DNA of 50,609 bases. It comes from Pseudomonadota bacterium (GTDB taxonomy: Bacteria > Pseudomonadota > Gammaproteobacteria > Steroidobacterales > Woeseiaceae). A program made the position numbers and the translations under genes. This document shows positions 1-9,395 of the stretch, in pieces (within the stretch, counting starts at the first letter, position 1; the number at the start of each line of letters is the position of its first letter). The DNA is taken from positions 1 through 50,609 of the forward strand of contig JACZTO010000013.1 of the NCBI GenBank assembly GCA_022573655.1, read 5' to 3'. Under the pieces are notes generated by a model, which was not told the DNA's origin, did no database searches, and worked only from the letters and a program-made list of their open reading frames with translations.

Positions 1-733
1 CCAATCCGGTGGCCAGTCCGGTGGCCAGTCCGGCGGCCAGTCGGGAGGCCAGTCCGGTGGCCAGTCGGGAGGCCAGTCCGGGGGTGGTTCCTCTGGTGGC
101 GGCTCATCAGGTGGCGGTGTATCCGGTGGCGGCGGCACCATTGGCGGTCAGAGTCCGATGTCGCAAGGCGGTGATCTGGGTGCGGCAGGTGGTGAAGAAT
201 GCAACGATGGTGGCATCGTCGGCGGCGGCATCGGTGGCGGCATGGCGGGGATGGGCTGTGGCGACGGCCAGTCCGGGGCCGGTAGCGTTGGCGAGTTTCC
301 TGGCGGCGGCGACGCTGATCGCGCGGCGGAACTTGAAGGCGAACTCGACAAGTCCTTAGGGGAATTTGACGAAGAACTGGGCGAGGAGCAGCGCAAGGTG
401 TCATCAGTTGGCCGCAATACTGAGGGCTTTGGCGGCGGCGGCCGCGGCGGTACGATTAGCCTCGGTGAGCAGTCGGCCGGCGCAATGGCTGGCAGTAGCG
501 GTGGCGGCGGCGGTGGTGGTGGAGTCGCCAATGCTGATCAAAGCGAGACGAAAGGCCCGCTCGACGGCATGAGCGAGCAGGATATCGAAATGCGCACGCC
601 CGATGATATCGATCTCACCGCATATGATGACATCGTTGCAAGGCAACTTCGTGAAGCAGCACTGGCAGAAAATGATCCTGAATTGCGCGACCGCTTGTGG
701 GAGGAATATCGCAAGTACAAGGGCATGAAGTAG
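1..733 (+). CDS. Glycine-rich repeat protein, 5' partial, unknown function
   Basis: The open frame enters from the left edge (first full codon at 2) and ends with TAG at 731-733; about 244 residues are visible. It starts with seven QSGG repeats, continues through Gly/Ser-rich low-complexity sequence with several GGG runs, and closes with a charged, probably helical tail of about 50 residues (from SEQDIEMR to EYRKYKGMK). No enzyme motif is visible. The Met at 158 is internal, because the frame and its repeats continue upstream of it. It lies 14 bp before a lipoprotein gene and is probably the first visible member of the kinase/motor operon. Gly-rich composition suggests a surface, matrix or flexible linker protein, but that is inference; the missing N-terminus could hold a signal peptide or a domain. 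Confidence 0.75.
   Translation, partial: QSGGQSGGQSGGQSGGQSGGQSGGQSGGGSSGGGSSGGGVSGGGGTIGGQSPMSQGGDLGAAGGEECNDGGIVGGGIGGGMAGMGCGDGQSGAGSVGEFPGGGDADRAAELEGELDKSLGEFDEELGEEQRKVSSVGRNTEGFGGGGRGGTISLGEQSAGAMAGSSGGGGGGGGVANADQSETKGPLDGMSEQDIEMRTPDDIDLTAYDDIVARQLREAALAENDPELRDRLWEEYRKYKGMK
2..85 (+). repeat. 12-bp tandem repeat encoding Gln-Ser-Gly-Gly
   Basis: Seven consecutive copies of a 12-bp unit (consensus caGTCSGGWGGC) run from the left edge and encode QSGG repeats in the reading frame that continues to position 733. Third-codon positions vary (tcc/tcg, ggt/gga/ggc), so the array is under coding selection or has drifted. It begins at the very first bases of the window, so the true copy number is unknown; sequence contigs commonly break at such arrays. 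Confidence 0.9.
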
Positions 734-747
734 GACCGACAACCAAA

Positions 748-1983
748 ATGATAAGAAACATATTGCTGTTAGCCGTCTTTTGCCTGTTGGGCACTGCTTG
801 TACTGTGCAGGAACTCGTTGTCGCAGAGGAGACTGAGCTGGTCGTCGCAGCTACGACCATCGACGAAGCGATGTTGCTCGATATCGGCATTGTGGAATTT
901 GATGCTGGTGTGCCGGAGAACAACAGGCCGGAAAAGACAGGCATCTATGCCGATATCCGCCATGCAGAATCGAAGTATGTTCCGTATCACCTCAAGACGA
1001 CATTGCAGGGCACCGGCCACTGGGGCGCGGTGCGTGTCATTCCATCGATTAACGCATTCACTGATGTGATCATTAGTGGTGCTATCGAACGGTCTGATGG
1101 CGAATATTTTACGCTGAATATTTCTGTGCACGATGCGGCTGGTCGTCATTGGTTTTCGCGCCGTTACGAAACGCAGACTGGCATGACGTCATATTCCAAC
1201 CGCCGCGACCGGCGCAGGGATCCATACCAGAAAGTATTCAACGATATCGCCAATGACTTGCAATTATTTGTGGCAGAGCTGCCGGAGAAACAATTGCAGC
1301 GCACGCGGCAGATTTCGGAATTGCAGTTCTTTGCCGACATGTCGCCCGTGCCGTATGACGCCTACCTGGGGACTGACGATGAGGGCATTGTGACCGTTAT
1401 CAGGCTGCCGGCCGAAAATGATCCGTCCGTGGCGCGTATGCGGCAGATTCGTGAACGCGATCGTCTTGTGGTTGACACCCTGAACGAGCATTACGCCAAT
1501 TTTTACTATGGCATCGCGATTCCGTATCGCGGTTGGCGCAAGAACGCCCGGCAGGAATCGATCAACTATCGCCAGGCCAAGCGCTCGGCGCAGATGCAGG
1601 CGTTGATCGGGGTGGTCGTTCTGGCGGGCGCAACGCAGATCGATACGTCAGGCTCAAGCAGCCGCAATACCAATAACATCAATAGAGCTTTGCAATATCA
1701 GGGAATATCGCGTGGCATCAATACGATTTGGGCTGCGATAAATCGAAATCGGGACGCCGGCATGCACCTGGACGCGATCGCAGAATTATCTGAGTCATTC
1801 GGTAATGAAGCGGCACCAATGGTCGTCAATATTGAAGGTCAGGAGCGCCGGCTGACAGGAACCGCCGCCGCGCAATACGAAAGCTGGCGGCGACTGCTCA
1901 GGGAACTCTATGAAGCGGAAACCGGCTTTACCCAGTCTATCGAAGTCGGTGTTCCGACGCGTGCGCCCGAACCAACGGGATAA
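748..1983 (+). CDS. Predicted lipoprotein of unknown function
   Basis: A 411-residue protein. I chose the ATG at 748 over the upstream GTG at 697 because it places a clean export signal at the N-terminus: MIRN, a hydrophobic stretch LLLAVFCLL, then GTAC, a lipobox-like cleavage site whose -3 residue (Gly) is atypical. The mature part has a mixed alpha/beta look with no motif I recognise. A hydrophobic stretch near residues 285-305 (ALIGVVVLAGATQ) may be membrane-active or buried. It sits 14 bp upstream of the Ser/Thr kinase gene, in the same operon. It could be a periplasmic or outer-membrane subunit of the motor/kinase assembly; function is unknown. Confidence 0.8.
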   Translation: MIRNILLLAVFCLLGTACTVQELVVAEETELVVAATTIDEAMLLDIGIVEFDAGVPENNRPEKTGIYADIRHAESKYVPYHLKTTLQGTGHWGAVRVIPSINAFTDVIISGAIERSDGEYFTLNISVHDAAGRHWFSRRYETQTGMTSYSNRRDRRRDPYQKVFNDIANDLQLFVAELPEKQLQRTRQISELQFFADMSPVPYDAYLGTDDEGIVTVIRLPAENDPSVARMRQIRERDRLVVDTLNEHYANFYYGIAIPYRGWRKNARQESINYRQAKRSAQMQALIGVVVLAGATQIDTSGSSSRNTNNINRALQYQGISRGINTIWAAINRNRDAGMHLDAIAELSESFGNEAAPMVVNIEGQERRLTGTAAAQYESWRRLLRELYEAETGFTQSIEVGVPTRAPEPTG

Positions 1984-1997
1984 GCAGTCGGGGCGAA

Positions 1998-4451
1998 ATG
2001 CTTGAACTCATAAAAGGGACGCAGCTAGCCGACCGATACACACTGGATCGCAGGCTAGGCGGCGGTGGTGAGGCACAGTTGTGGCTCGCGAAGGACCGGC
2101 TTACAGCTGCGTTCGTCGCCCTCAAGATCAGGCAGGGCAGAGAGGCATCCGGCGGCGCGCAGATTGACGATCGATTGCGGCGCGAATGGCAGACCCAGAT
2201 TCGCCTGATGCATGCGCATATCGTGCGTGTGTTCGAATTTCACAGCGAAGACGGAGTCGCTTTTTACAGCCAGCAGTTCATCGATGGTCCTGATCTCAGG
2301 GCTGTTGCCGGCATGCCACTGGACAAGATTTTGGCGCCGATAGGACTGCTGGCCGACGCTCTGCGCTATGTGCACGGCAAGGGCATTGTGCATCGTGATG
2401 TCAAGGCCAGCAACGTCCTTTTGGATCACAATGGCGCGCCGTATCTCAGCGACTTCGGCGTCGCTGGCGCGGCAGGACAAAGTGCGGCCGGAGGGTCGCT
2501 CATCGCACAGAGCCCGCAGTCACTGGCCGGGCAAGCATCGCAGCCGGCTGACGACATTTTTGCCTTGGGCGGACTGATCTATGAGTTGGTCACAGGTCAG
2601 CCACCGTATTCTTCCGCTGCTATTGCCGCCGACATCAGTAACAAAGTGCCTGAGCCGATGCGTGCAGCTGATGGCTCCAGCATACCGGCTGCGCTGCAAG
2701 ATCTTGTTGCCCGCATGCTCGATAAAGATGCGTCCAAAAGGCCGTCTGCCAGGACCGTGACAGACGAGTTGCGAGCTGCCGGGTTTGAACCGGGATCCGC
2801 AAGCATTGCGGCGGGCACCCGGTCGAGCGTGGTTGATGAGGTGATTGAAACCGTTGAGTCCATTCACCCGACCCGACGGACCGGGGATGAGACTGCACCC
2901 AAAGTCGAGCTGCCGGCAGGTGGCATCGACATAAAAACGCTGGGTATCTCGTTGCTGTTGTTGTTATCAATACTGCTGGCAGTGATTTTCGTCTTACCCG
3001 ATAACGGTAATGAAGACGTCGAGCAGACGGTCGGCACGAGCGTGCCGGAGACTGCCGGGGATTTGCAAACGGAAGTGCTTGCCGATGACTTCGGTGAAGA
3101 ATCATCACTGCCGATCGAGCGGCGGGGCGCCAGGAGCGAAACCATTCTACCCACGCGAACGCTGGGCGACGACGACATTAGTTTCAACGAGAACGCGGCG
3201 GATTATAGTGGTCTTGACGAGCAAGAACGCGCCCGATTCGTCGCGGAACTGACTCTAGGTGAGCTGCTGTCGGCATTCGAGGTGCTGCAAGCGCGGGGTG
3301 TGGAACGCTGGGCCGTTGTGGAAATTCGGCAAGCCAAAGAATTGTATGCGCAAGGCGACAAGGCCTACCTTGAGAAGGATTTTGCTACCGCGGACGCGCA
3401 GTACCTCGGCGCATTGGCAATCATTGAACCACTGTACGACCGCATCGAACCGACGTTTCAGAAAGCGTATGCCGATGGCACAATTGCGTTCGATGCCGGA
3501 GACAGGCTTGAAGCCTTGCGCTGGTTCGAACTTGCTGTGGCCATCACACCGAATCATCCGGGCGCAGTCGCAGGATACGAGCGAGCAAGAAACCTTGAAG
3601 CCGTGTTGCGTTTGACTGACCAGGGTCTGGGCTATGAGGAGGATCTGGAGCTGGCCGCCGCCCAAAGGAGTTTCGAGCAGGCAATAGAGCTGGATTCACT
3701 GTGGCTGCCGGCTCAGGAAGGGCTGGACCGGGTACGGCAGATACGCAACAAAATGACGTTCGACCAGCGCATGACGGAAGGCTTCGAGGCCATCGCAGCC
3801 GAGGATTTCCTCGCGGCCCGCGCGGCGTTCCGCATGGCGGAACAGCTGATTCCGTCGTCCACAGAGCCGGCAGACGGGTTGTTGCAGGTTGATCAGGGAA
3901 TCCGCCTGGACAGTATTCGGATTCTCGAACAGGAAGCCGTGACGCTGGAACACGACGAGCACTGGGAGGCTGTCGCCACTACTTATCAGGAAATCTTGAA
4001 AGTGGATTCGACGCTATCGTTCGCACAGGATGGACTGCGTCAGGCAAGTGACATGGTTGTGTTGCACCAGCAACTGGACAAGTACATCGAGGAGCCTGAT
4101 CGTCTTAGCGTTCCATCGGTAATGGAGAAAGCGACGCGCCTGGTGGTCGAGATCACAGTACGCTCGCAGGTTGGCCCGCGGCTTGCCGCACAACGCGATG
4201 ATCTTTCGCGCCTGCTGAAACGTGCGGCCACGCCATTGACTGTGCCGTTGCTGTCCGACAACGTCACTCAAGTATCCATTCACAGAGTCGGCCGATTGGG
4301 TAACTTCATGAGGAAGGAAGTGAGGCTGCGGCCAGGCACCTATGTGGTCGTCGGAGTGCGCCCAGGCTACCGCGATGTGCGTATGGAATTTCGGGTCGCA
4401 CCGGAGCTGGAAATGGAGCCGGTCGTCATTCGTTGCGAGGAACAAATTTGA
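1998..4451 (+). CDS. Membrane-anchored Ser/Thr protein kinase with TPR-like C-terminal region
   Basis: 817 residues. The N-terminal third is a Hanks-type kinase with every key element visible: Gly-rich loop LGGGGEAQLW, ATP-binding Lys43 (VALKI), Glu63 of helix C, HRDVKASN at 132-139 and DFG at 152-154; a conserved late Arg is in DASKRPSA. It should be catalytically active. One membrane segment follows at about 315-335. The C-terminal half (about 400-740) consists of helical pairs resembling TPRs and should be periplasmic, so the protein could carry an envelope signal to a cytoplasmic kinase, or the reverse. It overlaps the next gene by 4 bp, and two FHA-domain proteins (phosphothreonine readers) are encoded downstream, the natural partners of such a kinase. 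No phosphatase gene is visible in the locus. Confidence 0.93.
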   Translation: MLELIKGTQLADRYTLDRRLGGGGEAQLWLAKDRLTAAFVALKIRQGREASGGAQIDDRLRREWQTQIRLMHAHIVRVFEFHSEDGVAFYSQQFIDGPDLRAVAGMPLDKILAPIGLLADALRYVHGKGIVHRDVKASNVLLDHNGAPYLSDFGVAGAAGQSAAGGSLIAQSPQSLAGQASQPADDIFALGGLIYELVTGQPPYSSAAIAADISNKVPEPMRAADGSSIPAALQDLVARMLDKDASKRPSARTVTDELRAAGFEPGSASIAAGTRSSVVDEVIETVESIHPTRRTGDETAPKVELPAGGIDIKTLGISLLLLLSILLAVIFVLPDNGNEDVEQTVGTSVPETAGDLQTEVLADDFGEESSLPIERRGARSETILPTRTLGDDDISFNENAADYSGLDEQERARFVAELTLGELLSAFEVLQARGVERWAVVEIRQAKELYAQGDKAYLEKDFATADAQYLGALAIIEPLYDRIEPTFQKAYADGTIAFDAGDRLEALRWFELAVAITPNHPGAVAGYERARNLEAVLRLTDQGLGYEEDLELAAAQRSFEQAIELDSLWLPAQEGLDRVRQIRNKMTFDQRMTEGFEAIAAEDFLAARAAFRMAEQLIPSSTEPADGLLQVDQGIRLDSIRILEQEAVTLEHDEHWEAVATTYQEILKVDSTLSFAQDGLRQASDMVVLHQQLDKYIEEPDRLSVPSVMEKATRLVVEITVRSQVGPRLAAQRDDLSRLLKRAATPLTVPLLSDNVTQVSIHRVGRLGNFMRKEVRLRPGTYVVVGVRPGYRDVRMEFRVAPELEMEPVVIRCEEQI

Positions 4452-6874
4452 GTTTCGATCACCTAATTATCAGGGATGTAGAAGGCGAACGGCATTTCGA
4501 CGGAACACAGTTGCCGCTGCGCGTAGGCACTGGCAATGATTGTCAATTGCGATTGCCGGGCCCGGGAGGCGCACCCGTCGCATTGCTCGATCTGCTCGAC
4601 GGCATGCCTTTTGTCCAGCCGGTCGGTCGGAATACTGCATTGCAGATCAATGGTGCCCCCCTGGAGGCAAGCCGGCGCCTCGTGGACGGCGATGTGCTGC
4701 AGTTTTTCGGCAGCCGGATTAGCGTCAGCGTCGACGCGCAACGCGTTGTTATCGACGTCAAGCTTGAAGACAGTGCTTATGTGACAAAGCCACCGCAGCT
4801 CGATGGTGATGCAGAGCGGCCGGATGATGAGGCCATTTTGCCGACGGCATTTCGTCGTGTTGCAGGGACGTCGGCGAGCACGGTTGCAACGAAACACAGC
4901 CCGCTGAAAATGATCGTTGGTGGTGGTTTGTTCGCGCTGTTATTGGCTTCGTTCTTATTGTTTACATCCAAGTCTGTCGACTTCGAGATCGACCCGGCGG
5001 ATCCGGATAGCTTTAGTATTGAAGGCGGATGGTTTCGGCTGCCGATCAGCGACCGCATTTTGCTGCGCAAGGGCAATTACCTGGTCAAAGTAGAAAAGCA
5101 AGGCTACTACGACATTGGCCAGACGTTCGTGGTTGGGGATGAACAGTCTATGACGGTAAGGCTGCGCATGCGCAAGAAGCCGGGTCAGTTACAGGTGCTT
5201 ACCGAGCCCCTGGTGGATGCCCTGGTCACCATTGACGGCGCGTTGGTGGGCAAAGCGCCATACGGTCCGATCGAGCTGCAGCCAGGAGATCACCAGGTGC
5301 AGGTGCAGTCCGAACGTTACCTGCCGTTTGAGGACATCATTGCTGTCGCCGGGCTTGATCGCGAAGACATACTGCACGTACAGCTGGTGCCGCGCTGGGC
5401 CGACGTCGATGTTCGCTCCGAGCCGGCCGGCGCAAGCATTTATTCCGGAGACGAAAAGGTCGGCGTTACTCCGGCCGTGGTGCAGTTATTGGAAGGCAAG
5501 CATGACCTGACAGTTGTGCGCGAGGGATTCAGTGCATGGGACGGCAACGTCATAGCCAAGCCGAATGTCGCACAGACTTTGCCGTTGATTCGACTGCAAC
5601 CGGCGGATGCGCGCTTGCTCGTGAAGACGATACCGCGCGGTGCCAATGTGACCGTCAATGGACGCTATCGCGGTCAGTCACCGATAACGCTTTCACTGAC
5701 CCCGGACATCGATTATGAAATTGGCATGTCGAAGGCAGGATACGGAGTCACCAGTCGCAAATTGCGCTTGCAATCTGCCGCAAGCGAATCGATTACGGTT
5801 GATCTGTCCGCGCGAGTCGGGACTGTAACCGTCACGGTCGAGCCTGAAGATGCAACCGTTTACGTTGACGGGCGTGCGCGCGGCACCGGCAAGACGACTC
5901 TTCGTCTGAGTTCCGCACCGCATCGCATTGAGGTTAAGCGGAACGGCTTTCGTAGCTGGTCGCGTACAGTGACGCCGCGCCCGGGATATCCGCAATCGCT
6001 TACCGCGCAACTACGATCGATGCAAGCAATCGCGCGCGACGCCGTGGCAACCACTTTGAAAACGGCAGGTGGACAAACGCTGCGCCGTGTCGAGGGTGGC
6101 ACATTCTCAATGGGTGCGTCACGGTCTGAGGTTGGCAGGCGGGCAAATGAGGTCATTCGGCCTGTGACAATCGCGACGCCATTCATGATCAGCATTCATG
6201 AGGTCACCAACGAACAATTTTCGCAGTTTCGCAAGAATCACGACTCTGGCGCGGATGTACACCCGTCGCTGGCAGCAGACGACAATCCCGTCGCGAATGT
6301 GAGTTGGTCTGACGCGGTTCAATACTGTAACTGGCTCAGCAAGAAGGAAGGCAGGTCGCCGGTCTACCGTGAAGAATTCGGTCATTGGGTGACGAGATAT
6401 CCATTCGCCGATGGTTACCGTCTGCCTACCGAAGCGGAGTGGGTCTGGGCGATACGTTACGCGGAGCGGCAGCAGGCATTGAAATTCTCTTGGGGTGCCA
6501 AATGGTCGCCACCTAAGAACAGCGGCAACTACGCGGACAGGACGTCGCGAGAACTGGTGCCTTCCATTCTGCCAACCTATGACGATGGCTATGCGTCGAC
6601 AGCGCCGGTTGGCACTTTCAAGGCCAATCCGATCGGAATTTTCGATGGCGGCGGCAACGTCGCGGAGTGGGTAAACGACTGGTATACGGTCCCTACACCT
6701 GGGATAACCACGCCGGTTGTTGATCCTACGGGTCCGCAGCGCGGCACCAGTCATGTCGTTCGCGGTTCGAGCTGGCATCATGCTGGCGAGACCGAGCTGC
6801 GATTGAGTTATCGCGATTACAGCGCGGAACGGCGAGCGGATCTTGGCTTTCGTATCGCGCGCAACGCGGACTGA
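4448..6874 (+). CDS. Membrane FHA-like / PEGA-repeat / SUMF1-fold protein
   Basis: 808 residues from a TTG start at 4448 that overlaps the kinase stop; GAGG lies 7 bp upstream. Order of parts: a divergent FHA-like domain (about 1-105), one membrane segment (about 154-175), a run of about five PEGA-type beta modules (176-513; repeated patterns such as ATVYVDGRARGTG), and a C-terminal SUMF1/formylglycine-generating-enzyme fold (about 549-808; GGTFSMG, HEVTNEQF, YRLPTEAEW, GNVAEWVNDW, VVRGSSW, GFRIAR). The catalytic cysteines of true formylglycine-generating enzymes are not visible; the only Cys of the domain is in AVQYCNW. I therefore expect a binding or scaffolding module, not an oxidase. PEGA and SUMF1 parts should be periplasmic and the FHA-like part cytoplasmic, linking kinase signalling to the cell wall side. 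Confidence 0.9.
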   Translation: MSFDHLIIRDVEGERHFDGTQLPLRVGTGNDCQLRLPGPGGAPVALLDLLDGMPFVQPVGRNTALQINGAPLEASRRLVDGDVLQFFGSRISVSVDAQRVVIDVKLEDSAYVTKPPQLDGDAERPDDEAILPTAFRRVAGTSASTVATKHSPLKMIVGGGLFALLLASFLLFTSKSVDFEIDPADPDSFSIEGGWFRLPISDRILLRKGNYLVKVEKQGYYDIGQTFVVGDEQSMTVRLRMRKKPGQLQVLTEPLVDALVTIDGALVGKAPYGPIELQPGDHQVQVQSERYLPFEDIIAVAGLDREDILHVQLVPRWADVDVRSEPAGASIYSGDEKVGVTPAVVQLLEGKHDLTVVREGFSAWDGNVIAKPNVAQTLPLIRLQPADARLLVKTIPRGANVTVNGRYRGQSPITLSLTPDIDYEIGMSKAGYGVTSRKLRLQSAASESITVDLSARVGTVTVTVEPEDATVYVDGRARGTGKTTLRLSSAPHRIEVKRNGFRSWSRTVTPRPGYPQSLTAQLRSMQAIARDAVATTLKTAGGQTLRRVEGGTFSMGASRSEVGRRANEVIRPVTIATPFMISIHEVTNEQFSQFRKNHDSGADVHPSLAADDNPVANVSWSDAVQYCNWLSKKEGRSPVYREEFGHWVTRYPFADGYRLPTEAEWVWAIRYAERQQALKFSWGAKWSPPKNSGNYADRTSRELVPSILPTYDDGYASTAPVGTFKANPIGIFDGGGNVAEWVNDWYTVPTPGITTPVVDPTGPQRGTSHVVRGSSWHHAGETELRLSYRDYSAERRADLGFRIARNAD

Positions 6875-6938
6875 GTTTTCGTGAGACTATTAGTCGTTTT
6901 CGTTGCACAGGCCTCGCGGCATTGATGGAGATGTGATT

Positions 6939-7184
6939 ATGTTTCGCTTATTGCTAATGCTTATGCTGCTGTCTGCGGCACCGATCGTGGCGCAGGATTC
7001 CGAGACCGGCGAACGCAGCTCCACAGAATCCTCGACGGAGACGACTGACACCGATTCTGCGGACGAAATCAATGTTGACGAAATAGGCGAGAGCGACACT
7101 TATTCGCAAGCAGATGAGGGTGATTTCATTCCGTCGGATGAAGTCACCTATGAACAGTCTGTGCCTTACCCAACGGACATTTGA
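6939..7184 (+). CDS. Small acidic secreted protein, unknown function
   Basis: 81 residues. ATG at 6939 follows a GGAG motif and gives a classical signal peptide (MFRLLLMLMLLSAAPIVAQ), with probable cleavage after AQ. The mature part is short, very acidic and rich in Ser/Thr/Asp/Glu, probably disordered, with no cysteines. A TTG 36 bp upstream would add a charged extension before the signal peptide and is rejected. It lies between the FHA-PEGA-SUMF1 gene and the MotA/ExbB-like gene, so it is probably an accessory periplasmic part of that system. A similarly placed small secreted protein precedes the TolQ-like gene of the second motor locus near 46.8 kb. Confidence 0.75.
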   Translation: MFRLLLMLMLLSAAPIVAQDSETGERSSTESSTETTDTDSADEINVDEIGESDTYSQADEGDFIPSDEVTYEQSVPYPTDI

Positions 7185-7211
7185 CAGCAAAGCCTGGAGA
7201 GTTTGCAACTA

Positions 7212-8012
7212 ATGAACAAGAAACATTTCCCTGTTGAGTTTGTGTTTCAGTTGTTTGCGCTGATTATCGCGATAATCATCGTACATGCGTTCTATGTCTC
7301 GGTTGTGCGGCCCAATGCGGCACAAATAATCGAACAGGAGAAAATCATGGCAGAGCAGGACCCGGACTTTGTGCGTGGTCGCAGCGTCTGGATTCTGGTC
7401 AAGGATCTCGAGCAGGAGTCCTGTTTTATTCTGATGTTCTGGGCGCTCGCTATCATGGGCTACAAGACGGTTAAGGTCAGGAATGAACGACGGCTACTTG
7501 AAGTCGATCTGGTGCCGATCGCCGAAGGCATGCGAATACTTCCCGAGGACACGCGCGAATTCGCGCGCCAGGTCCAGGCGCTGCCCGAGGACCGGCAGCA
7601 GATGCTTCTGCCAAGGGCGTTGCTAAACGCACTGCGACGCTTTAGTTCGACGCGTAATATTCAGGATGTAGCCACCAGTACGCACACTATCTGCGAGTCT
7701 GAGGCAGACCGCCTGGAATCCGAATTGTCGATGATTCGCTACATCTCCTGGGCTATTCCATCCATTGGATTCATCGGCACTGTGCGCGGTATTGGTGAGG
7801 CGCTGGCACAGGCAGACAAAGCCGTGAAAGGTGATATTGCCGGCGTAACGGCAAGTCTCGGCGTCGCGTTCAACTCGACCTATATCGCCTTGATCATCAG
7901 TATTTTCCTGATGTTCCTGGTGCATCAATTGCAACTCACTCAGGAACGACTGGTTTTCGACAGCGAAAGCTACTGTGACGAAAAGGTAATACGGCACATG
8001 AAGGCGGACTAG
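7212..8012 (+). CDS. MotA/TolQ/ExbB-family proton-channel subunit
   Basis: 266 residues. I chose the ATG at 7212; a TTG three codons upstream sits too close to the GGAG motif. Four hydrophobic segments are visible at about 9-31, 70-87, 178-198 and 213-240. The last two carry the family signature: PSIGFIGTVRGIGEAL, then a conserved linker and AGVTASLGVAFNSTYIAL, matching the channel-lining helices of MotA, TolQ and ExbB. Between segments 2 and 3 is a helical cytoplasmic domain, which in MotA-type stators couples to a rotor or partner. The family forms a pentamer around a dimer of a single-span B subunit. The candidate B subunits here are the two vWA proteins downstream (9385 and 10496), whose N-termini look ExbD/MotB-like. 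Confidence 0.88.
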   Translation: MNKKHFPVEFVFQLFALIIAIIIVHAFYVSVVRPNAAQIIEQEKIMAEQDPDFVRGRSVWILVKDLEQESCFILMFWALAIMGYKTVKVRNERRLLEVDLVPIAEGMRILPEDTREFARQVQALPEDRQQMLLPRALLNALRRFSSTRNIQDVATSTHTICESEADRLESELSMIRYISWAIPSIGFIGTVRGIGEALAQADKAVKGDIAGVTASLGVAFNSTYIALIISIFLMFLVHQLQLTQERLVFDSESYCDEKVIRHMKAD

Positions 8013-8030
8013 AGGGCTCAGGATCTGGCA

Positions 8031-9395
8031 ATGGGTTTGCTTGCTGCACATTTGAACGATGCGGGTATTCTCGTCCTCAGCGGCGAGAAAGTTCTTTACA
8101 GGGAGCCGGGCTTTGCGTTGCTCGACGACGATCGCCTGGTCACCGGCGCGGCGGCGTTCGCGAATGCGAGCCTGAAACCCCGCTGGATGCAATATCATTA
8201 TTGGTCCAATCTGCATACCGAGCCATTGCCCGACCGTCGCTTTCACCATTTGAGCAATGCCGACCTCGTCAGTCGGCAACTTGAGCAGCTATGGAAGACG
8301 GTGTCGCCATATGGCGATCGCCTCGCGGTCGCGGTGCCATCGTATATGACGAACGAGAACCTCGGCTTGTTACTCGGCATTGCTGCGGAACTCGAGATTC
8401 CGGTCGTTGCGATGGTTGATGCCGCCGTAGCCGCGACGCGGCGGCGCTATGAGCACGCTGTGCTCACGCACATTGATTTCAGCTTGCACACAACGATGCT
8501 AACGCGCCTGCTGCAGGAGAGCCAGGTCCAGGTAGAACGATCCGCGGTAATTGAAGACGCGGGCTTGCTGGCGCTCCATGACAACTGGCTGAAAACGATT
8601 GCGGAAGCTTTCGTCCAGCAGTCCCGGTTTGATCCGTTGCACACGGCCGAAACCGAGCAAATGCTGCAGGACCGAATGCCCGGGTGGCTTGCTGCAGCGT
8701 CGAGTGCGGAAACGATATCGTTAGAAGTTGAGTATCGCGGTAACACGCACCGTGTCGAACTCGAATCACTCGAACTTATCGCGGCCGCTGCTCCCATCTA
8801 CCAACGCATCGTCAGTAATTTGCGGGCGTTTTACAAAGCCGAAGATACGCCGGCCATTCAGCTAACAGACCGCGCGGCACGTATGCCGGGTCTGGCGGAG
8901 ACACTCAAGACTCGAGTGGGTGGTGAGGTCTTTATCCTGGAGCCGGGCGCTACTGCGCGTGGCCTGATCAAACGTTGTCCGGCCGATCACAAGAGTGGCG
9001 GTATCACCCTGACGCGACATTTACCCTGGGACCAGGCCACAGTGCAGGTGCGCGTAGACGACACTGACAATGACGGTGGGCAGCCGACCCACCTGCTGTT
9101 CGGTCACAACGCGTTTTCGCTACGTGGCGAGCCACTGGTACTGGGTACGCAACCCGTGGATGGAGAGCGCTGGCTCGATCTGCAACTCGAGATGGGTGGT
9201 GTATCAAGGCGCCATTGCGTTATCAGCGCAAGTAACGGCCAGTGCATTCTTACCGACCATAGTCGCTATGGCACCTTTCTGAATGGGCATCGTATTGACG
9301 GTACGGCCGTACTGCAGACGGGTGATCTGATTCGGGTAGGGTCGCCAGGATTCGAATTGCGGCTGATCGCGGCGGAGCAAGACAGTGGCTCGTAG
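8031..9395 (+). CDS. Actin/Hsp70-fold-like protein with C-terminal FHA domain
   Basis: 454 residues, ATG at 8031 after an AGGA motif. The N-terminal part (about 1-340) resembles the Hsp70/actin ATPase fold: an early glycine-containing strand pair (ILVLSGEKVLYREPG), RLAVAVPSYM, then VVAMVDAAVAA and a following HIDF strand, the usual order for the connect and phosphate regions; the match is by pattern and is weaker than for the C-terminus. The C-terminus (about 367-450) is a canonical FHA domain with GVSRRHC (Ser392, His395) and SRYGTFLNG (411-419), the phosphothreonine-contacting elements. No membrane segment is visible, so it should be the cytoplasmic phospho-reader of the kinase encoded upstream and could connect it to the motor subunit. 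It overlaps the next gene by 11 bp. Confidence 0.82.
   Translation: MGLLAAHLNDAGILVLSGEKVLYREPGFALLDDDRLVTGAAAFANASLKPRWMQYHYWSNLHTEPLPDRRFHHLSNADLVSRQLEQLWKTVSPYGDRLAVAVPSYMTNENLGLLLGIAAELEIPVVAMVDAAVAATRRRYEHAVLTHIDFSLHTTMLTRLLQESQVQVERSAVIEDAGLLALHDNWLKTIAEAFVQQSRFDPLHTAETEQMLQDRMPGWLAAASSAETISLEVEYRGNTHRVELESLELIAAAAPIYQRIVSNLRAFYKAEDTPAIQLTDRAARMPGLAETLKTRVGGEVFILEPGATARGLIKRCPADHKSGGITLTRHLPWDQATVQVRVDDTDNDGGQPTHLLFGHNAFSLRGEPLVLGTQPVDGERWLDLQLEMGGVSRRHCVISASNGQCILTDHSRYGTFLNGHRIDGTAVLQTGDLIRVGSPGFELRLIAAEQDSGS

Noticed and set aside
148-742. Several long open frames on both strands in the Gly-rich gene
   Set aside because: They follow from the GC-rich repeat composition, lack ribosome-binding sites and have low-complexity Pro/Ser or Ala content; only the frame ending at 733 has an ordinary charged C-terminal segment.
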